NCBI RefSeq assembly: GCF_011578285.1 | Contig: NZ_CP049916.1 | Coordinates: 248,001-312,000 of the forward strand | From: Acinetobacter lanii | GTDB lineage: Bacteria; Pseudomonadota; Gammaproteobacteria; Pseudomonadales; Moraxellaceae | Reading direction: 5' to 3' | Length of the DNA stretch: 64,000 nucleotides | Part shown: positions 25,872 through 35,417 of the stretch, piece after piece | Layout of the letters: every line of letters starts with the position of its first letter | Numbering within the stretch: position 1 is the first letter of the stretch | Notes under the pieces: model-generated | Databases searched by the model: none | What the model was told of the DNA's origin: nothing | Seen by the model: the letters and a program-made list of their open reading frames with translations, nothing else | Translations under genes and position numbers: made by a program

Positions 25872-27698
25872 ATGGTCGATAAACGGACAACCAAACAACC
25901 CCGTAAAAAGCAGCAATCTATAACAGAAAAACCGACGATTGCAGTCGATATGTGGCGTTTTTATTTAATGTGGGGCGTGGTGCTGTTGTGCTTCGTGGTT
26001 TTGGTTGCACGTGCCTTTTATGTGCAAGTGGTCAATAAAGACTTCTTGCAAAATAAAGCCAATGCCAAAATTTTAAGAACTGAAAAACTCAAAGCCATGC
26101 GCGGTGTGATCAGTGACCGCAATGGTGTGCCGCTTGCGATCAGTACACCGATCATGAAGGTAGTGATTGACCCGCAGAACTATTTTGAAACCAAAGAAAC
26201 CTTTGACAAAATTACGGCTGAACTGAAGAAAAATCCAAACAGCTATAAGCTGAAAAATCAGCTACCTAAAGAAAATCTGAACCTTGATGACTTGGCGGAT
26301 GCGGTCAGCATTGATCGTGCTGAACTGAAAAAACGGGTTGAAGCAAAAAGACGCTCACGTTATGTGGTACTCAAAAAAGAAGTGCCACCACCGCAAGCCG
26401 ATTTATTGGTTCAGCGTAATTTCGCTGGGGTATATGCAGAGAAATCTTATAAGCGTTATTACCCACAGCCACAGCCCAATGCGCAAATTATTGGCTTAAC
26501 CAATACCGAAGGCACCGGGATTGAAGGCCTAGAAATGCAGGTCAACAAACGTTTGGCCGGTGTCGATGGTGAGCAGAAAATTGCCCGTGACAAACAGGGT
26601 AATCGTGTCAAAACCCCTGAAGTGATTAAAGAAGTTCAGCCCGGTGAAAATATTACCTTGAGTATCGACTCGCGTTTACAGTACATCATGTATCGTGAAT
26701 TAACAGCAGTCGGTGTGGCCAATAATGCACGTTCAGCCACAGCCATTGCAGTCGATGTCAAAACCGGTGAAATTTTAGCGATGACCAGTTGGCCGTCGTA
26801 TAACCCAAATGATAAGAATAGTTTAGCCAACAAAGATGCCATGCGTAACCGTGGTGCGGTCGATTCATTTGAACCGGGTTCTACCATGAAGCCGTTGACC
26901 ATTGCTATGGCCTTGGAAAGTGGCAAATTCACCACCAATTCTGTGATTAATACCTCGCCGGGTTCAATGCGTGTGGGCAACCATACCATTCGAGATACGC
27001 ATAACTATGGTGCACTGACTTTGGGTGGGATTATCCAAAAATCATCCAACGTCGGGGTGTCTAAAATAGCCTTGTCATTGCCTTATCCAACCTTGCCGAC
27101 TTTTTATAAACGTTTAGGTTTTGGACAACGTTCTGCCGTTAAATTCCCAGGTGAAAGTCCAGGTTTGATTTTGCCGCCAAGTAAATGGAACGTATCTGAA
27201 GTTGCGACCATGTCCTATGGTTATGGTTTGAATGCGACTGTACTGCAAATGGCAGATGCCTATGCCATGCTGGCCAATAAAGGTTTAAAAATGCCTTTAA
27301 GCTTGTACAAGCTCGACAAGCAACCCAAAGGTGAGCAAATGATTGATCCAAAAATTGCGGATCAAGTTTTGTTGATGATGGAAGGCGCGACTTTACCGGG
27401 CGGTACGGCAACGCGAGCAGCGATTCCGGGATACCGTGTGGCGGGTAAAACCGGTACAGCACATAAGCTTCGTCCAGACCGTAAAGGCTATTCAACCACC
27501 GAATACCGTGCACTGTTTGCTGGTGTTGCACCAGTTAGTGATCCACGACTGGCGATGGTGATGGTGGTTGAGAATCCGAAAGGCGCATATTTCGGTGGTA
27601 CGGTGTCTGCACCGGTGTTTGCCAAAGTGATGCAAGAGTCGTTACGTTTGCTCAATGTACCTTTAGATAAACCTTTAGAAACTCCAAAATTCCAGTAA
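25872..27698 (+). CDS. ftsI: Penicillin-binding protein 3, division transpeptidase FtsI
   Basis: 608-residue class B PBP. An N-terminal membrane anchor (about 29-53) is followed by a pedestal domain (RGVISDRNGVPLAIS) and the transpeptidase domain. Its active-site motifs are S337-T-M-K340, S391-S-N393 and K526-T-G528, numbered by codon. It cross-links septal peptidoglycan and is a major beta-lactam target. The motif spacing agrees with the PBP3 of A. baumannii as I recall it. Fourth-codon basic stretch KRTTKQPRKKQ forms the cytoplasmic tail. Confidence 0.96.
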   Translation: MVDKRTTKQPRKKQQSITEKPTIAVDMWRFYLMWGVVLLCFVVLVARAFYVQVVNKDFLQNKANAKILRTEKLKAMRGVISDRNGVPLAISTPIMKVVIDPQNYFETKETFDKITAELKKNPNSYKLKNQLPKENLNLDDLADAVSIDRAELKKRVEAKRRSRYVVLKKEVPPPQADLLVQRNFAGVYAEKSYKRYYPQPQPNAQIIGLTNTEGTGIEGLEMQVNKRLAGVDGEQKIARDKQGNRVKTPEVIKEVQPGENITLSIDSRLQYIMYRELTAVGVANNARSATAIAVDVKTGEILAMTSWPSYNPNDKNSLANKDAMRNRGAVDSFEPGSTMKPLTIAMALESGKFTTNSVINTSPGSMRVGNHTIRDTHNYGALTLGGIIQKSSNVGVSKIALSLPYPTLPTFYKRLGFGQRSAVKFPGESPGLILPPSKWNVSEVATMSYGYGLNATVLQMADAYAMLANKGLKMPLSLYKLDKQPKGEQMIDPKIADQVLLMMEGATLPGGTATRAAIPGYRVAGKTGTAHKLRPDRKGYSTTEYRALFAGVAPVSDPRLAMVMVVENPKGAYFGGTVSAPVFAKVMQESLRLLNVPLDKPLETPKFQ

Positions 27699-27709
27699 AT
27701 AGGTGAAGA

Positions 27710-29206
27710 ATGTCCATTACATTTTTAGATCTTTACACCGTTGAGCAAGCACCTGAATGGATGAAGCAATCCTTTCAGGGCTTCAATCTGGATAGTCGTA
27801 AGGTCAGCGCAGGGCAAATTTTTATTGCCCTGACGTCATTTTCACAGCCTGAAAAAACCATCGAATTTGCGCAAAAAGCGCTTGAGAATGGTGCAATCGG
27901 GGTGATTTCTGAAACCGATTTAGGCTTAAAGAATGGGTATGTCATTGCTCAAGTTCGCCACTTGATGGGCACATGGCAACAACATTATTTACACGCCACT
28001 CAACCCTTAACGCCTGCACGGATTATTGCGGTCACAGGCACCAATGGTAAAACCACCATTTCACGTTTGATTGCTGAGCTTTTAATGCTGAAAGGCAAAA
28101 AGTGTGCGGTGATGGGAACCACAGGTAACGGTATTTTACCGAATCTTGAGTCGTCATCGCATACCACGCTGGATGCTTTGCGTTTGCAAACAGCCTTGCA
28201 TGAATATGCACAACAAGGTGCTGAATTTTCATCAATTGAAGCCAGTTCACATGGTTTAGAGCAAGGGCGTTTAAATGGCTGTGCGATTGAAATTGCAGCC
28301 TATTCGAATCTGAGTCGTGATCATTTGGATTATCACGGTACGCTTGAAGCCTATGCGGAAGCCAAATCGCGATTATTTCAGTTTGAGTCACTGAAAGTGG
28401 TGATCATCAATATTGATGATGCGCATGCTCAAGTGATGCTGGATGCGGCACGAAACAATCCTGCACAGCCAAAGATTTTAACTTACTCAACCACCCAAGC
28501 GGCCGACTATCAAGTCCAAGGAATTCAATATAGCTTGAATGGGGCACATTTTCAGTTGGTGACGAAAGATGCACGCTATGCCGTGCATAGTCCATTGCTC
28601 GGTCATTTTAACATTGAAAATATCGTGGCGAGTTTGGTGGCAGCAGAGCAGGCAGGCTTTGAGCTAGGTGAACTCATTGCACGGGCACCTCAATTGAAAG
28701 GTGCACCGGGCCGTATGCAAGTCATTCGTGACGGTGAACGTTTATTTGTCGTGGATTATGCGCATACCCCTGATGCTTTAATTCAAGTGTTAACAACATT
28801 AAAACGTCATGTATCGAAAAATTTATGGGCGTTGTTTGGCTGTGGTGGAGATCGTGATCGTGGCAAGCGTCCGCTCATGACCCAAGCTGCACTTAATTAT
28901 GCCGATGTAGCATTAATCACCTCAGATAATCCACGTACTGAGAACCCTGAGCAGATTTTTGCGGATATGAAAGCGGGCATCGATTTTGAAAACAAAATCG
29001 TGCATGAAATTCATGACCGTCGTGAAGCGATTAAATTTGTCGTTCAACAGGCAAACGAGGGTGATATTGTGGTGATTGCCGGTAAAGGGCATGAAAATTA
29101 TCAAGAAATTGATGGTGTTCGACATTGGTTTGATGATGTGGTGGAAGTACAAGCTGCGATTGATGCCCAACATCATGATTTAGATTCCGCATTTCCTGCA
29201 CAATAA
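27710..29206 (+). CDS. murE: UDP-N-acetylmuramoyl-tripeptide synthetase, MurE ligase
   Basis: 498-residue cytoplasmic Mur ligase. N-terminal UDP-binding domain (FNLDSRKV), ATP-binding TGTNGKT at 109-115, carbamylated-lysine region in AKSRLF, and the C-terminal substrate domain with the meso-diaminopimelate motif D-N-P-R (SDNPRTENP). The DNPR motif supports addition of meso-DAP, giving the usual Gram-negative peptidoglycan. It lies 11 bp after ftsI and 10 bp before murF. Confidence 0.96.
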   Translation: MSITFLDLYTVEQAPEWMKQSFQGFNLDSRKVSAGQIFIALTSFSQPEKTIEFAQKALENGAIGVISETDLGLKNGYVIAQVRHLMGTWQQHYLHATQPLTPARIIAVTGTNGKTTISRLIAELLMLKGKKCAVMGTTGNGILPNLESSSHTTLDALRLQTALHEYAQQGAEFSSIEASSHGLEQGRLNGCAIEIAAYSNLSRDHLDYHGTLEAYAEAKSRLFQFESLKVVIINIDDAHAQVMLDAARNNPAQPKILTYSTTQAADYQVQGIQYSLNGAHFQLVTKDARYAVHSPLLGHFNIENIVASLVAAEQAGFELGELIARAPQLKGAPGRMQVIRDGERLFVVDYAHTPDALIQVLTTLKRHVSKNLWALFGCGGDRDRGKRPLMTQAALNYADVALITSDNPRTENPEQIFADMKAGIDFENKIVHEIHDRREAIKFVVQQANEGDIVVIAGKGHENYQEIDGVRHWFDDVVEVQAAIDAQHHDLDSAFPAQ

Positions 29207-29216
29207 GGACATTGAT

Positions 29217-30626
29217 ATGCATACTTCAACCACCAGTACGGTTCCTTTAATGCCTTGGACTGCGGAGGAGTTGGTTCAAGCGACACAAGGGCATTGGCAC
29301 AATAACAAAGCGCCTCAAACCACGATCAAACGTATTTTGACCGATTCACGCCACGCTGAGCAAGGTGATGCTTTCTTGGCGCTCAAAGGTGAACGTTTCG
29401 ACGCGCATGATTTTATTGCTCAAGTTGCAGAAAATGGCTGTGAAGTCGCGATCGTGAGCCATCCTGTCGATGCTGATCTTTGCCAATTGGTGGTTGAAGA
29501 CACGCGCTTGGCTTTAGGTCATTTGGGCGCATTTCGCCGCCAACAATATGCTGAGCTTAAAGTCATTGCTTTGACAGGCAGCAGTGGTAAAACCACAACC
29601 AAAGAAATGCTCGGTAGTATCTTAAGCCGATTAGCACCAACCTTGATCACACGCGGTAATTTAAACAATGATTTAGGTGTACCGATGATGCTGTTAGAGC
29701 TTCGTCCTGAACATCAATACGCCGTGATGGAGCTTGGTGCGAGTCATCAAGGCGAAATTGACTACACTTCCAATTTAGTTCAACCGCATGTGGCAGGGAT
29801 CCTGAATATTGGTACAGCGCATTTGGGTGAGTTTGGTGGTCGTGATGGCATCTGCCGTGCTAAATCTGAAATTTATACCCATATTGCGAAAACAGGGACA
29901 TCGATTGTGCCTGCTGCCGATGATTTCACAGATACCATTCGTCAAGCTGTGCAAACCGAGCAGCAGCTGAGTTTTGGCATGGGTGGGGACATTTTTGCTA
30001 CCAATGTGCAGTTACATCCGCAGTCTTCAAGTTTCACTTTAAATACACCACAGGGTGTACGTGAAGTGAATTTGCCGTTTGCAGGAGAGCATAATGTTCA
30101 AAATGCCACTGCTGCGACTGCTTTTGCCTTAGCCATTGGGGTCGGTTTAGACGACATTGTGGCAGGTCTAGAACAAGCAGTCGGTGCAAAAGGACGTTTG
30201 AACTTTATTCAAAAAGATAAATACCTGTTTATCGATGACACCTATAATGCCAACCCAACCTCGATGCGTGCTGCGGGCGAAGTGCTTGCACAGCAAGAGG
30301 GAGTTCGCGTGATGGTGACTGGTGACATTGGTGAACTCGGTGCGAGTGCAGCACAACAACACTATATGTTAGGGCGTGACCTCGTTTCAATTCAAGGCAT
30401 CAATTTTGTGGTAGCAGTCGGCGAATTTGCGCCTGCTGCACAAGAAGGTGCACGTAGTACACAATATGGTAAAAAAATGCAGGCGTTTTTAACTCAAGCG
30501 CAGGCACTGCCATTTCTTCTAGATCTAATTAAAACACATCAACCTCAGTCCATGAGTTTCCTGTTTAAAGGTTCTCGTTATACCCATATGGAAACGTTGA
30601 TGGCTGACTTGATGGAGAAACTCTAA
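29217..30626 (+). CDS. murF: UDP-N-acetylmuramoyl-tripeptide:D-alanyl-D-alanine ligase MurF
   Basis: 469-residue Mur ligase: N-terminal domain with ILTDSRHAEQGDAF, ATP-binding GSSGKTTTKE (G121-K125), GNLNNDLGVP, ELGASHQGEID, and the C-terminal IDDTYNANPTSM. It adds D-Ala-D-Ala to complete the UDP-MurNAc-pentapeptide. Its stop codon is directly followed by the mraY ATG, so the two are probably translationally coupled. Confidence 0.96.
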   Translation: MHTSTTSTVPLMPWTAEELVQATQGHWHNNKAPQTTIKRILTDSRHAEQGDAFLALKGERFDAHDFIAQVAENGCEVAIVSHPVDADLCQLVVEDTRLALGHLGAFRRQQYAELKVIALTGSSGKTTTKEMLGSILSRLAPTLITRGNLNNDLGVPMMLLELRPEHQYAVMELGASHQGEIDYTSNLVQPHVAGILNIGTAHLGEFGGRDGICRAKSEIYTHIAKTGTSIVPAADDFTDTIRQAVQTEQQLSFGMGGDIFATNVQLHPQSSSFTLNTPQGVREVNLPFAGEHNVQNATAATAFALAIGVGLDDIVAGLEQAVGAKGRLNFIQKDKYLFIDDTYNANPTSMRAAGEVLAQQEGVRVMVTGDIGELGASAAQQHYMLGRDLVSIQGINFVVAVGEFAPAAQEGARSTQYGKKMQAFLTQAQALPFLLDLIKTHQPQSMSFLFKGSRYTHMETLMADLMEKL

Positions 30627-31745
30627 ATGCTGTTATGGTTATTTGAACACTTGGCGGGCTATAACAGCTCGTTTCAGGTGGTTCGCTATTTAACGTTACG
30701 TTCACTGCTGAGTGTATTGACTGCTTTGACGATCGGGCTTGTTTTGGGGCCAGTGATGATTCGCAAGCTGCAAGCATTGAAATATGGTCAAGCTGTCAGC
30801 TCATATGCACCTGAAGGTCATGCGAAAAAAATGGGTACACCGACTATGGGGGGGGTGCTGATTTTACTGTCTATTGGAATCTCCACCTTATTGTGGGCAG
30901 ACTTGTCTAATCCTTATGTTTGGATTGTGATGGGTGTGATGGTGATCTTTGGTGCAGTCGGTTGGGCAGATGACTGGATTAAAATTCGTTATAAAGACAA
31001 TGCCGGTTTACCTGCCAAGAAAAAATTCTTTTGGACTTCAGTGGGTTCATTGGGTGCAGGTATTGCACTTTACGTGATTGCACAGCAACAGCCGAATCCT
31101 GTGACCACAGCGAACATGTTGGATTTGCTGATTCCATTTTTGAAGAATTTTAGTATTCCGTTGTCGATCATTCCCTTGGGTTTAGGCTTTATCATTTTCA
31201 CTTACCTTGTGATTAATGGTGCATCAAATGCGGTGAACTTAACTGATGGTCTAGATGGTCTGGCGATTATGCCGATTGTCTTGGTTGCAACAGGTTTAGG
31301 CGTGTTTGCTTACCTAGCAGGGGACACACGTTTTGCGACTTACTTACATATTCCGTATGTAAAATATTCATCTGAGTTGGTGGTGATCTGTGCAGCAATG
31401 ATTGGTGCCGGTTTAGCATTCCTTTGGTATAACGCGCATCCTGCTCAAGTCTTCATGGGGGATGTCGGTGCATTATCACTTGGTGCAATGCTTGGTACGA
31501 TTGCGGTGATGGTTCGTCAAGAAATCGTGTTTGCGATCATGGGTGGTGTATTCGTTGTGGAAGCAGTCTCTGTATTCCTGCAAATTGGTTCACTGCGTAT
31601 GCGTCAAAAGCGTGTGTTCCTGATGGCACCTTTGCATCATCATTACGAGAAGAAAGGCTGGCGTGAAACCCAAGTCGTGATTCGTTTCTGGATTATTACG
31701 ATTATGCTGGTAGTTTTAGGCTTAATGACCTTAAAATTACGTTAA
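30627..31745 (+). CDS. mraY: Phospho-N-acetylmuramoyl-pentapeptide transferase MraY
   Basis: 372-residue polytopic membrane enzyme with about ten helices. Family motifs: GTPTMGG, the aspartate pair in [18 protein letters not shown] and the histidine cluster [12 protein letters not shown]. It transfers phospho-MurNAc-pentapeptide to undecaprenyl phosphate, making lipid I. The operon ends here with a terminator: murD, ftsW, murG, murC and the rest of the usual cluster are not downstream, so the cluster is split in this genome. Confidence 0.96.
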   Translation: MLLWLFEHLAGYNSSFQVVRYLTLRSLLSVLTALTIGLVLGPVMIRKLQALKYGQAVSSYAPEGHAKKMGTPTMGGVLILLSIGISTLLWADLSNPYVWIVMGVMVIFGAVGWADDWIKIRYKDNAGLPAKKKFFWTSVGSLGAGIALYVIAQQQPNPVTTANMLDLLIPFLKNFSIPLSIIPLGLGFIIFTYLVINGASNAVNLTDGLDGLAIMPIVLVATGLGVFAYLAGDTRFATYLHIPYVKYSSELVVICAAMIGAGLAFLWYNAHPAQVFMGDVGALSLGAMLGTIAVMVRQEIVFAIMGGVFVVEAVSVFLQIGSLRMRQKRVFLMAPLHHHYEKKGWRETQVVIRFWIITIMLVVLGLMTLKLR

Positions 31746-31760
31746 GCAAAAGACATTCAA

Positions 31761-31790
31761 AAAAGAGTCGGCATGTGCCGGCTTTTTTTT
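31761..31790 (+). terminator. Terminator after mraY
   Basis: AGTCGGCA and TGCCGGCT form a tight stem followed by eight T bases. It ends the division operon and shows that the rlmA start must lie after it. Confidence 0.88.
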
Positions 31791-31813
31791 CGCTAAAAAG
31801 ACTGGAGAAAATG

Positions 31814-32620
31814 ATGAATCTGCTGATGTGTCCTGTATGTCGTCAGGCATTAGTGCTCAAAGACAAAACGTGGCGCTGTGCAAGCCATCATAGTTATGAT
31901 GTTGCGAAGCAAGGTTATGTCAATTTACATGTGGTACAGCACAAACACAGTAAAAATCCAGGCGATACCCCTGAATCAGTACAAGCACGCCGCGCTTTTT
32001 TAAGTGCAGGGTTTTATGCACCACTACAACAAGCCGTGGTCAAACTGATCCGTGAATTGTGTATTGAAAATTTACTCGATATCGGCTGTGGTGAAGGCTA
32101 TTACACTGACGCGATGCAAGCTGAAGTGCTGCAATGTGTAGGCGTAGATATTGCCAAAAATGCCGTTCAGGTGGCTGCTAAGCTGAATAAAAACGTGACG
32201 TGGGTGGTGGGTACAGGCGCCGTTCTTCCTGTGGTCGATGCGTCTATCAATTTATGTACCAGCTTATTTAGCCCGATTCCTGAGCAAGAAATTTTACGTG
32301 TACTGAAAGATCAAGGCTATTTAATGGTGGTGACGCCTGCGACTGAGCATCTCTATGCGATGCGGGAAGCCTTATTTGAAGAAGTGAATCCGCATGAGCC
32401 GGCTAAATTTGTTGAGCAGTTAAGTTTGCATTTTGACTTGGTTCAAGAGCATGTGATTGATGCGCCCATGCTATTGCAGCAACAAGATCTTAAACATCTT
32501 ATTGCAATGACGCCTTATGCTTACAAAGCCAAACCTGAGCTACGTCAAGCATTGGAGCAAAAACAGCAATTTGAGTTAAATGCACAATTCCAAATTTATC
32601 TGTTCCAGAAAAAAGCCTGA
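31814..32620 (+). CDS. rlmA: 23S rRNA (guanine-N1)-methyltransferase RlmA
   Basis: 268 residues. The N-terminal zinc site is C-x2-C...C-x2-H (MCPVC, WRCASHH), followed by the SAM-dependent methyltransferase core (LLDIGCGEGYYTDAM, NLCTSLFSPIPEQEI). It methylates G745 of 23S rRNA in the E. coli numbering. The ATG at 31814 is chosen because GGAG lies 6 bases before it; an earlier frame opening at 31775 would start inside the mraY terminator. It forms its own unit with a terminator. Confidence 0.9.
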   Translation: MNLLMCPVCRQALVLKDKTWRCASHHSYDVAKQGYVNLHVVQHKHSKNPGDTPESVQARRAFLSAGFYAPLQQAVVKLIRELCIENLLDIGCGEGYYTDAMQAEVLQCVGVDIAKNAVQVAAKLNKNVTWVVGTGAVLPVVDASINLCTSLFSPIPEQEILRVLKDQGYLMVVTPATEHLYAMREALFEEVNPHEPAKFVEQLSLHFDLVQEHVIDAPMLLQQQDLKHLIAMTPYAYKAKPELRQALEQKQQFELNAQFQIYLFQKKA

Positions 32621-32653
32621 TTAATACAAGGGTTGTGGTATTGCACTTGTATT

Positions 32654-32682
32654 AAAAAAGCCCTCATTGGAGGGCTTTTTTT
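32654..32682. terminator. Bidirectional terminator between rlmA and mrcA
   Basis: AAAAAAGCCCTC, ATTG, GAGGGCTTTTTTT between two converging genes. Confidence 0.92.
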
Positions 32683-32700
32683 ATGTGGTAGGACTCGGTT

Positions 32701-35253
32701 CTATTCCACTTCATTGATTAAATCTTCAAGTGCATCTTGCTTCGGTGTGACTGGTTTAGATGGCGCTTGATTCATTGCCGGTGGCGCTGTTCGTTCAGGT
32801 TTTAGCGTTTGTTCCTGCCCGGGTAAATCATCAAAATCCGAGTTGTTGTTTTGTGGCACAACCGGTTTTGGACGATAGATCGGTCGAGCCAGTGGAGGGG
32901 TACGATCAGTCCGTTCTGCTTCAACGGGCTGAGGTGTATTGCCACGCTGATCTCGACTTAAAGGTGCTTTGGCATTTTTATCTAAGCTGACCCACGCTGC
33001 TGGTGTACCTTCAAGCGCTTTGGCCATAAAGTTACTCCAAATGGGCAGTGCTGCAATGCCACCATATTCACGACGACCAAGTGTAGACGGGGAGTCGAAA
33101 CCGACCCAAGTGATGGTGACCAGTTTGCCATTAAAACCAGCAAACCATGCATCTTTGGCATCGTTGGTGGTGCCTGTTTTACCGCCTAAATCACTGCGAC
33201 CAATTTTCAAAGCTGCACGACCTGTACCGTGCACAATCACATCATGCAGAATATTGGCCATATCAAACGCAGAGCTTGATTTTAAAATCCGCTGTGCTTG
33301 ACGATATTGGCTACTTTCTTCTTTACTCAAAGCTTGTTGCGGTTTCGCTTGTTCTACTTTCTTATTGGTGATTTCTATCACTTCATCATCAGGTGTCGTC
33401 GCTTCGGTGGTTTCAGTTGGCTCAGGCTCATCTTTGGCATTAATACATGGGATGCACGCATAGTCTGGATTGGCTTGATAAATGACTTTTCCATAAGCAT
33501 CTTCAATCCGACTAATAAAATGCGGCTGCACACGGAAGCCACCATTGGCAATGGCTGAATAACCTGTCGCCATTTGCACAGGCAGCACCTGAGGTGTACC
33601 GAGCGCGATGGTGTAGTTACGCGGAATTTGATCTTCTTGCAAACCAAAATCCATAAACAATTGGCGAGTACGCTCAATGCCTACGGTTTGTAACAGTCGA
33701 ACAGACACCGTATTACGCGATAAATACAGCGCACGACGTAAGGGAATCATCCCTAAATAGCGACCATCCGAGTTTTTCGGTGACCATTTTCCAATGGTGA
33801 TCGGATTATCATTGACCATGCTGTAGGGAGTCATGCCACGCTCTAAAGCCAATGCATAGACAAAGGGTTTAATGGTTGAACCCGGTTGACGCCAGCCTTG
33901 TAAGGCACGGTTAAATTTAGATTGATAAAAATTATAACCACCAACGATGGCAATAATAGAACCATCATTTGGATTAACTGCAATCAACTGACCTTGCACT
34001 TTCGGCACTTGCACCAATGACCAAGAAGTTTTACTTTCATTTGGACGCAGGCGAACAATATCTTTGACTTTAACAATTTGTGAAGCTCGGCTAGGCGCGC
34101 CGCCGACACTATTGGCATTACGATAAGGACGTGCCCAAGACATCCCTGACCACGGTACAGTCACAGTTTTTCCATCTTGCATTAACGCTTCAAAAGAATT
34201 GCTATTGACCTTGGTCACTTCCACGGGATAAGTATTGGCATAAGCGACAAAATCTTTAAGCGGTTTGTCATGCGCTTCTGCACCACGCCAGCCATGACGA
34301 CGGTCATACTCTTCTAGACCTTTTTGTACCGATTCTTCTGCAAATGCTTGGCGTTTATAGTCAATGGTGGTGTAAACCTTGTAACCTGAGTCGACCGCTA
34401 ATTCACCAAATTTACTCACTAATTCTGAGCGGACCATTTCGCCGACGTAGGGAAAACGATTGCTGATACCGCGATCAGGCATGTTCAGCACCACAGGCTC
34501 CGCGACAGCGGTTTGATATTGCGCTTGGCTGATATAACCTAATTGCAACATCCGTCCTAAAATCCAGTTACGACGCTCTAAGGCACGTTCTGGATTTGCT
34601 ACAGGGTTGTATTTTGATGGTGCTTTTGGAAGTCCTGCAATCATCGCCATTTGAGCAATGCTGAGTTGATCTAAACTCTTGTCATAATAAATCTTGGCTG
34701 CAGCAGCAATACCATAGGCATTTTTGCCTAAGAAAATCTTATTGACATATAAAGTTAAAATATCTTCTTTGGATAAATTTTGTTCTATTTTGCGTGCCAA
34801 GAAAATTTCAGTCAGTTTGCGCTTTAAGGTTCGATCTGCAGATAAATAATAGTTTTTTGCCACCTGCATGGTGATGGTAGAACCACCTGTTTGTACATCA
34901 GAACCGGTTACCGTTTCACTGACGGCACGCCCTAAACCTTTAAAACTAATCCCACTGTGTTCAAAAAATGAAGAATCTTCAGCGGCTAAAAAAGCATGAA
35001 TAAAAGGCTTTGGAATTTGATTATATTCAACAGGTACTGAAAGTTTGCCCCCATATTCAGCAATCAATTGATTGTCTGCAGTGTATACCTGTAACGGTTT
35101 TAGCAAAGGTGCCTTTTTCAATGAACCCATCTCTGGAAGAGAAGGCGCAATGTAAAGATACATGCCATAAAAGCCCATCGGAATCGTGACTAAAATGATG
35201 ATAATCAGCAAAAAAAAGGGATGAATGTGTCCACAACAAGATAGCTTTTTCAT
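32701..35253 (-). CDS. mrcA: Penicillin-binding protein 1A, bifunctional peptidoglycan synthase
   Basis: 850-residue class A PBP. An N-terminal membrane helix (about 12-35) is followed by a GT51 glycosyltransferase domain (AAEDSSFFEHSG with the catalytic Glu, GGSTITMQVAKN, ARKIEQNLSKEDIL), an OB-like insert and a transpeptidase domain (GSTIKPFVY for SxxK, SRNTVSVRL for SxN, GKTGTTNDAKDAW for KTG). The last 90 residues are a Pro/Gln-rich low-complexity tail. It polymerises and cross-links peptidoglycan. It is divergent from pilM, the arrangement also seen in Pseudomonas (ponA-pilMNOPQ). Confidence 0.95.
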   Translation of the reverse strand: MKKLSCCGHIHPFFLLIIIILVTIPMGFYGMYLYIAPSLPEMGSLKKAPLLKPLQVYTADNQLIAEYGGKLSVPVEYNQIPKPFIHAFLAAEDSSFFEHSGISFKGLGRAVSETVTGSDVQTGGSTITMQVAKNYYLSADRTLKRKLTEIFLARKIEQNLSKEDILTLYVNKIFLGKNAYGIAAAAKIYYDKSLDQLSIAQMAMIAGLPKAPSKYNPVANPERALERRNWILGRMLQLGYISQAQYQTAVAEPVVLNMPDRGISNRFPYVGEMVRSELVSKFGELAVDSGYKVYTTIDYKRQAFAEESVQKGLEEYDRRHGWRGAEAHDKPLKDFVAYANTYPVEVTKVNSNSFEALMQDGKTVTVPWSGMSWARPYRNANSVGGAPSRASQIVKVKDIVRLRPNESKTSWSLVQVPKVQGQLIAVNPNDGSIIAIVGGYNFYQSKFNRALQGWRQPGSTIKPFVYALALERGMTPYSMVNDNPITIGKWSPKNSDGRYLGMIPLRRALYLSRNTVSVRLLQTVGIERTRQLFMDFGLQEDQIPRNYTIALGTPQVLPVQMATGYSAIANGGFRVQPHFISRIEDAYGKVIYQANPDYACIPCINAKDEPEPTETTEATTPDDEVIEITNKKVEQAKPQQALSKEESSQYRQAQRILKSSSAFDMANILHDVIVHGTGRAALKIGRSDLGGKTGTTNDAKDAWFAGFNGKLVTITWVGFDSPSTLGRREYGGIAALPIWSNFMAKALEGTPAAWVSLDKNAKAPLSRDQRGNTPQPVEAERTDRTPPLARPIYRPKPVVPQNNNSDFDDLPGQEQTLKPERTAPPAMNQAPSKPVTPKQDALEDLINEVE

Positions 35254-35417
35254 AACAAGTAAGTTTTAATAGGTGCTAAAGGCAAACTAATTGATGGTCA
35301 GTATAGCTTCTCATTTAACGGAAATGTTAGTTGAGTTTTTATATCCGCAAAAAAATTAGACCAAATGTATTGAGTTTGTGTTGTTGTTGGGGAAAGAAAA
35401 ATAATAGGAATTGCATC

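Noticed and set aside
35331..35417. 29 extra codons at the start of PilM
   Set aside because: The sequence is cysteine-rich and unlike PilM, and the GTG at 35418 has a proper ribosome-binding site.
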